Positions 63,261-64,000 of a stretch of DNA of 64,000 nucleotides are shown piece by piece. Source of the DNA: Evtepia gabavorous (GTDB lineage Bacteria > Bacillota > Clostridia > Oscillospirales > Oscillospiraceae); assembly GCF_003425665.1 (NCBI RefSeq), contig NZ_QQRQ01000002.1, forward strand, positions 1 through 64,000, read 5' to 3'. The notes below the pieces were generated by a model. It did no database searches, was not told the origin of the DNA, and saw nothing but the letters and a program-made list of their open reading frames with translations. The position numbers and the translations under genes were made by a program. Numbering within the stretch: position 1 is the stretch's first letter; each line of letters starts with the position of its first letter.

Positions 63261-64000
63261 ATGAGGCGGTATCAGACGGAAGGCTCCCGCCGGCTGCATC
63301 AGCAGACCGTGCCCTACCTGCTGGACGGGGTGGGGAGTTCCTTCCACGTCAGCAGCTACCGGGACTATCCGGTGGCTATGACCCATGGGAAAGGGTCGAA
63401 GTTATACGATGTGGACGGCAACGAATACATTGACTACGTGTTGGGCTTTGGGCCCATGCTGCTGGGCTATTGCCCGCCGGCGGTGGACCGGGCGGTAGCG
63501 GAGCAGCTGCGGCGGGGGAGCCATTTCTCCGCCCCCACGGAGGACCTGAAACGGCTGTCTCAACGGCTGGTGGAGATCATTCCCTCGGCGGAGCTGGTGG
63601 CCTATCAGAACTCGGGAACCGAGGTGGTGATGTATGCCCTCCGGCTGGCCCGGGCCTACACAGGAAAGTATAAGATTGTGAAGTTTGAAGGGCAGTACCA
63701 TGGCTGGTCCGATGAGGAGAAGGTCAGCATTGACGCCTCCTGCGTGGAGGAGCTGGGGGACCGGGAGAACCCCCGCAAGATCCTCCATACCAAGGGACAG
63801 CGGCTGTCCTCCGCAGAGGACCTGATCGTCCTGCCCTGGAACGACCTGCCGGCGCTGGAGCGCACCCTGGCCGCCCGAGGAGGGGAGATCGCGGCGGTGC
63901 TCATGGAGCCCTGTATGTGTGATTCCGGCCCCATCCTGCCCAAACCGGGCTATCTGGAGGGAGTGCGGGAGGTGACCCGGAAGTATGGGGTCCTGCTGAT
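63261..64000 (+). CDS. Class III aminotransferase (glutamate-1-semialdehyde aminomutase-like), 5' part
   Basis: The gene runs off the window; 246 codons are visible. They encode an aminotransferase start with GKGSKLYDVDGNEYIDYVLGFGPMLLGYCPP, ENPTED-like SAPTEDLKRLSQRL, the cofactor loop YQNSGTEVVMYALRLARAYTG, FEGQYHGWSD and AVLMEPCMCDSGPILPKPGYLEGVREVTRKYG. The PLP lysine lies beyond the edge. The GSA-like NSGTEA motif reads NSGTEV here. No hem genes are nearby, so it may be a catabolic or biosynthetic aminotransferase controlled by the divergent LysR gene. The ATG follows GGAGGAGGA. Confidence 0.82.
   Translation, partial: MRRYQTEGSRRLHQQTVPYLLDGVGSSFHVSSYRDYPVAMTHGKGSKLYDVDGNEYIDYVLGFGPMLLGYCPPAVDRAVAEQLRRGSHFSAPTEDLKRLSQRLVEIIPSAELVAYQNSGTEVVMYALRLARAYTGKYKIVKFEGQYHGWSDEEKVSIDASCVEELGDRENPRKILHTKGQRLSSAEDLIVLPWNDLPALERTLAARGGEIAAVLMEPCMCDSGPILPKPGYLEGVREVTRKYGVLL

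Noticed and set aside
63261-64000. hemL assignment for the final aminotransferase
   Set aside because: The motif is GSA-like, but the catalytic lysine region is outside the window and no heme genes are adjacent.

Overview
The window is GC-rich, densely coded chromosomal DNA from a low-to-mid GC-lineage Firmicute that has become GC-rich, most like a gut Clostridia member of the Oscillospiraceae type (Flavonifractor/Lawsonibacter-like). Pointers are strong AGGAGG ribosome sites, frequent TTG/GTG starts, S-layer-homology (SLH) surface proteins, collagen-like spore or surface proteins, Bce-type peptide-resistance modules and Gram-positive Pho boxes. This placement is inference from gene content; no rRNA is present. 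There is no prophage, CRISPR array or insertion sequence.

Left part (1-21,850): a SUV3-like RNA helicase (cut by the window edge) is divergent from a lone SIR2-domain gene, followed by two convergent MFS transporters. Next comes the most interesting locus (5,319-9,460): a small serine recombinase, then two inverted 26-bp dyad sites that look like Hin-type crossover sites enclosing about 135 bp, then a 1,090-residue SLH-anchored surface protein with BspA-like repeats and a VWA domain. I read this as an invertible promoter controlling a phase-variable surface protein; the promoter in the enclosed DNA points away from the surface gene in this assembly (OFF). Then come truA, a DMT exporter, an OmpR/EnvZ-type pair, a small (p)ppGpp synthetase, an XRE-membrane fusion, a complete Bce-type two-component/ABC module with its operator, and murI.

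Middle (22,058-44,236): a 3'-truncated collagen-like gene; an envelope O-acylation cluster (two SGNH-like paralogues with different anchors, a DUF4358 lipoprotein, an MBOAT acyltransferase and a DHHW protein); a LytS-like kinase with a SARP-type response regulator; a lone large serine recombinase; and a phosphate regulon (phoB-phoR-HD, pstSCAB-phoU, Na/Pi cotransporter). Three promoters there share one precise architecture: four 11-bp repeats followed by a TANACT -10 box. A repeat-rich collagen-like protein with a neighbouring glycosyltransferase and a GNAT gene closes the region.

Right part (44,344-64,000) is mostly housekeeping: asnS, udk, prfC, a CNNM/CBS membrane protein, a radical-SAM/TIGR03915 DNA-repair pair under a TTGACA/TATACT promoter with a LexA-like box, an Old Yellow Enzyme homologue, an XRE-regulated membrane operon with palindromic operators, rarD, sfsA, glpK, pepT, three tRNAs (Met, Glu, Val), a pseudouridine catabolic pair, and a LysR regulator divergent from a class III aminotransferase cut by the window end.
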